Shown: piece by piece, positions 63,558 through 64,000 of the stretch
How the letters are laid out: every line of letters begins with the position of its first letter
Numbering within the stretch: the first letter of the stretch is position 1
Assembly (NCBI GenBank): GCA_018127085.1
Contig: CM030720.1
Coordinates: 558,001 to 622,000, forward strand
DNA: 64,000 nucleotides
Source: Pneumocystis sp. 'macacae'
Lineage: Eukaryota; Ascomycota; Pneumocystomycetes; Pneumocystales; Pneumocystaceae
Direction: 5' to 3'
Program-made: the position numbers and the translations under genes
Notes under the pieces: model-generated
What the model saw: the letters and a program-made list of their open reading frames with translations, nothing else
The model's database searches: none
Told to the model about the DNA's origin: nothing

Positions 63558-64000
63558 TGTAATTAAAGTTTCTAGTTAGGAATTGATTTCGATAATTATA
63601 ATTTAGAAAAAATTAGATCTTACAAATTAAAAAAATGCAATTTTAAAGTATCTTCTAAAATATATCTAAATAGTAAATTTTTATTATTTTTTTATTTTTC
63701 AAGCTTAATATAATTATATAGAATAAAATTTTTAAGAATTTAGAATATGTTATATCTAAAAAAATTCTATAAAAAATAAAATATTTGAAGTCTATAATAG
63801 ATTTGTAGTTTTTTTATTATATTCTTTGAATAAATTGTACTTAAAATAAAAATAATATTTTGGTAAAATTTTAGATAATTATTTTGTAATTTTAATCATT
63901 TTTTTTAAAAAATTAAATTTTTAATGTTGATTTTCAATATTTAATAAATACTTAAAAAATAAATTTTACATTTTAAATTTTTAAAATTTATATTTTTGTA
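63558..64000. other. AT-rich intergenic DNA at window end
   Basis: Nothing recognisable in this extremely A/T-rich stretch, which is presumably the RPE1 promoter side. Confidence 0.65.

Overview
The window looks like nuclear DNA of a compact, very AT-rich, intron-dense fungus. Nearly every gene is split by GT-AG introns of about 30-55 bases. The proteins are single-copy fungal housekeeping orthologues, many of them closest in style to Schizosaccharomyces. Together this points to Taphrinomycotina, most probably a Pneumocystis species. That is an inference from composition and gene structure; the species cannot be named from what is here. No virus, transposon, CRISPR array or rRNA is visible.

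Layout. 0-3.2 kb: COQ11 (-) and an alpha-helical-repeat (PPR-like) gene (+). 2.6-6.8 kb: a striking GC-rich island in an otherwise AT-rich window. It holds the 3' third of the PPR-like gene, TLG2 (t-SNARE, -), CMD1 (calmodulin, +) and CDC37 (Hsp90 co-chaperone, -). The GC content rises and falls inside genes. 7-16.7 kb: MDL1 (mitochondrial ABC transporter, 20 exons), CLC1 (clathrin light chain), RTT103 (CTD-interacting), MED20, a NOSIP-type ubiquitin ligase and BUR6 (NC2 alpha), followed by a candidate box C/D snoRNA. 18.7-25.8 kb: URA5, RRP8, DDI1, SNU23 and a ZC3H3-like CCCH protein. 27.3-36.2 kb: PSF2 (GINS), an RGS/DEP regulator, a possible small gene, CDC45 and ORC4, so three replication-initiation genes lie within 9 kb. 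37-43.3 kb: RPB4, TRS23, TRM5, HAP2, NBL1 and RPN10. 43.6-59.5 kb: a GAF-domain protein, REX1, RIM15, eIF3d, ARS2/Serrate and an NTF2-like protein. 60-64 kb: LSM2, an SH3BGR/glutaredoxin-like protein, initiator tRNA-Met followed by a structured stretch, and RPE1.

Functional themes. Many genes serve nuclear RNA work: Mediator, NC2, Rpb4, Rtt103, Snu23, Lsm2, NOSIP, ZC3H3-like, Ars2, Rex1 and Rrp8. The rest cover replication initiation (Psf2, Cdc45, Orc4), signalling (RGS, Rim15, calmodulin), trafficking (Tlg2, Clc1, Trs23) and proteostasis (Cdc37, Rpn10, Ddi1). Exon junctions were chosen by eye, by splicing to the reading frame expected for each family. For TLG2, CMD1, CDC37, MDL1, RTT103, MED20, NOSIP and SNU23 the chosen exons sum to whole codons. 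Intergenic gaps are AT-rich with little recognisable content except where noted.
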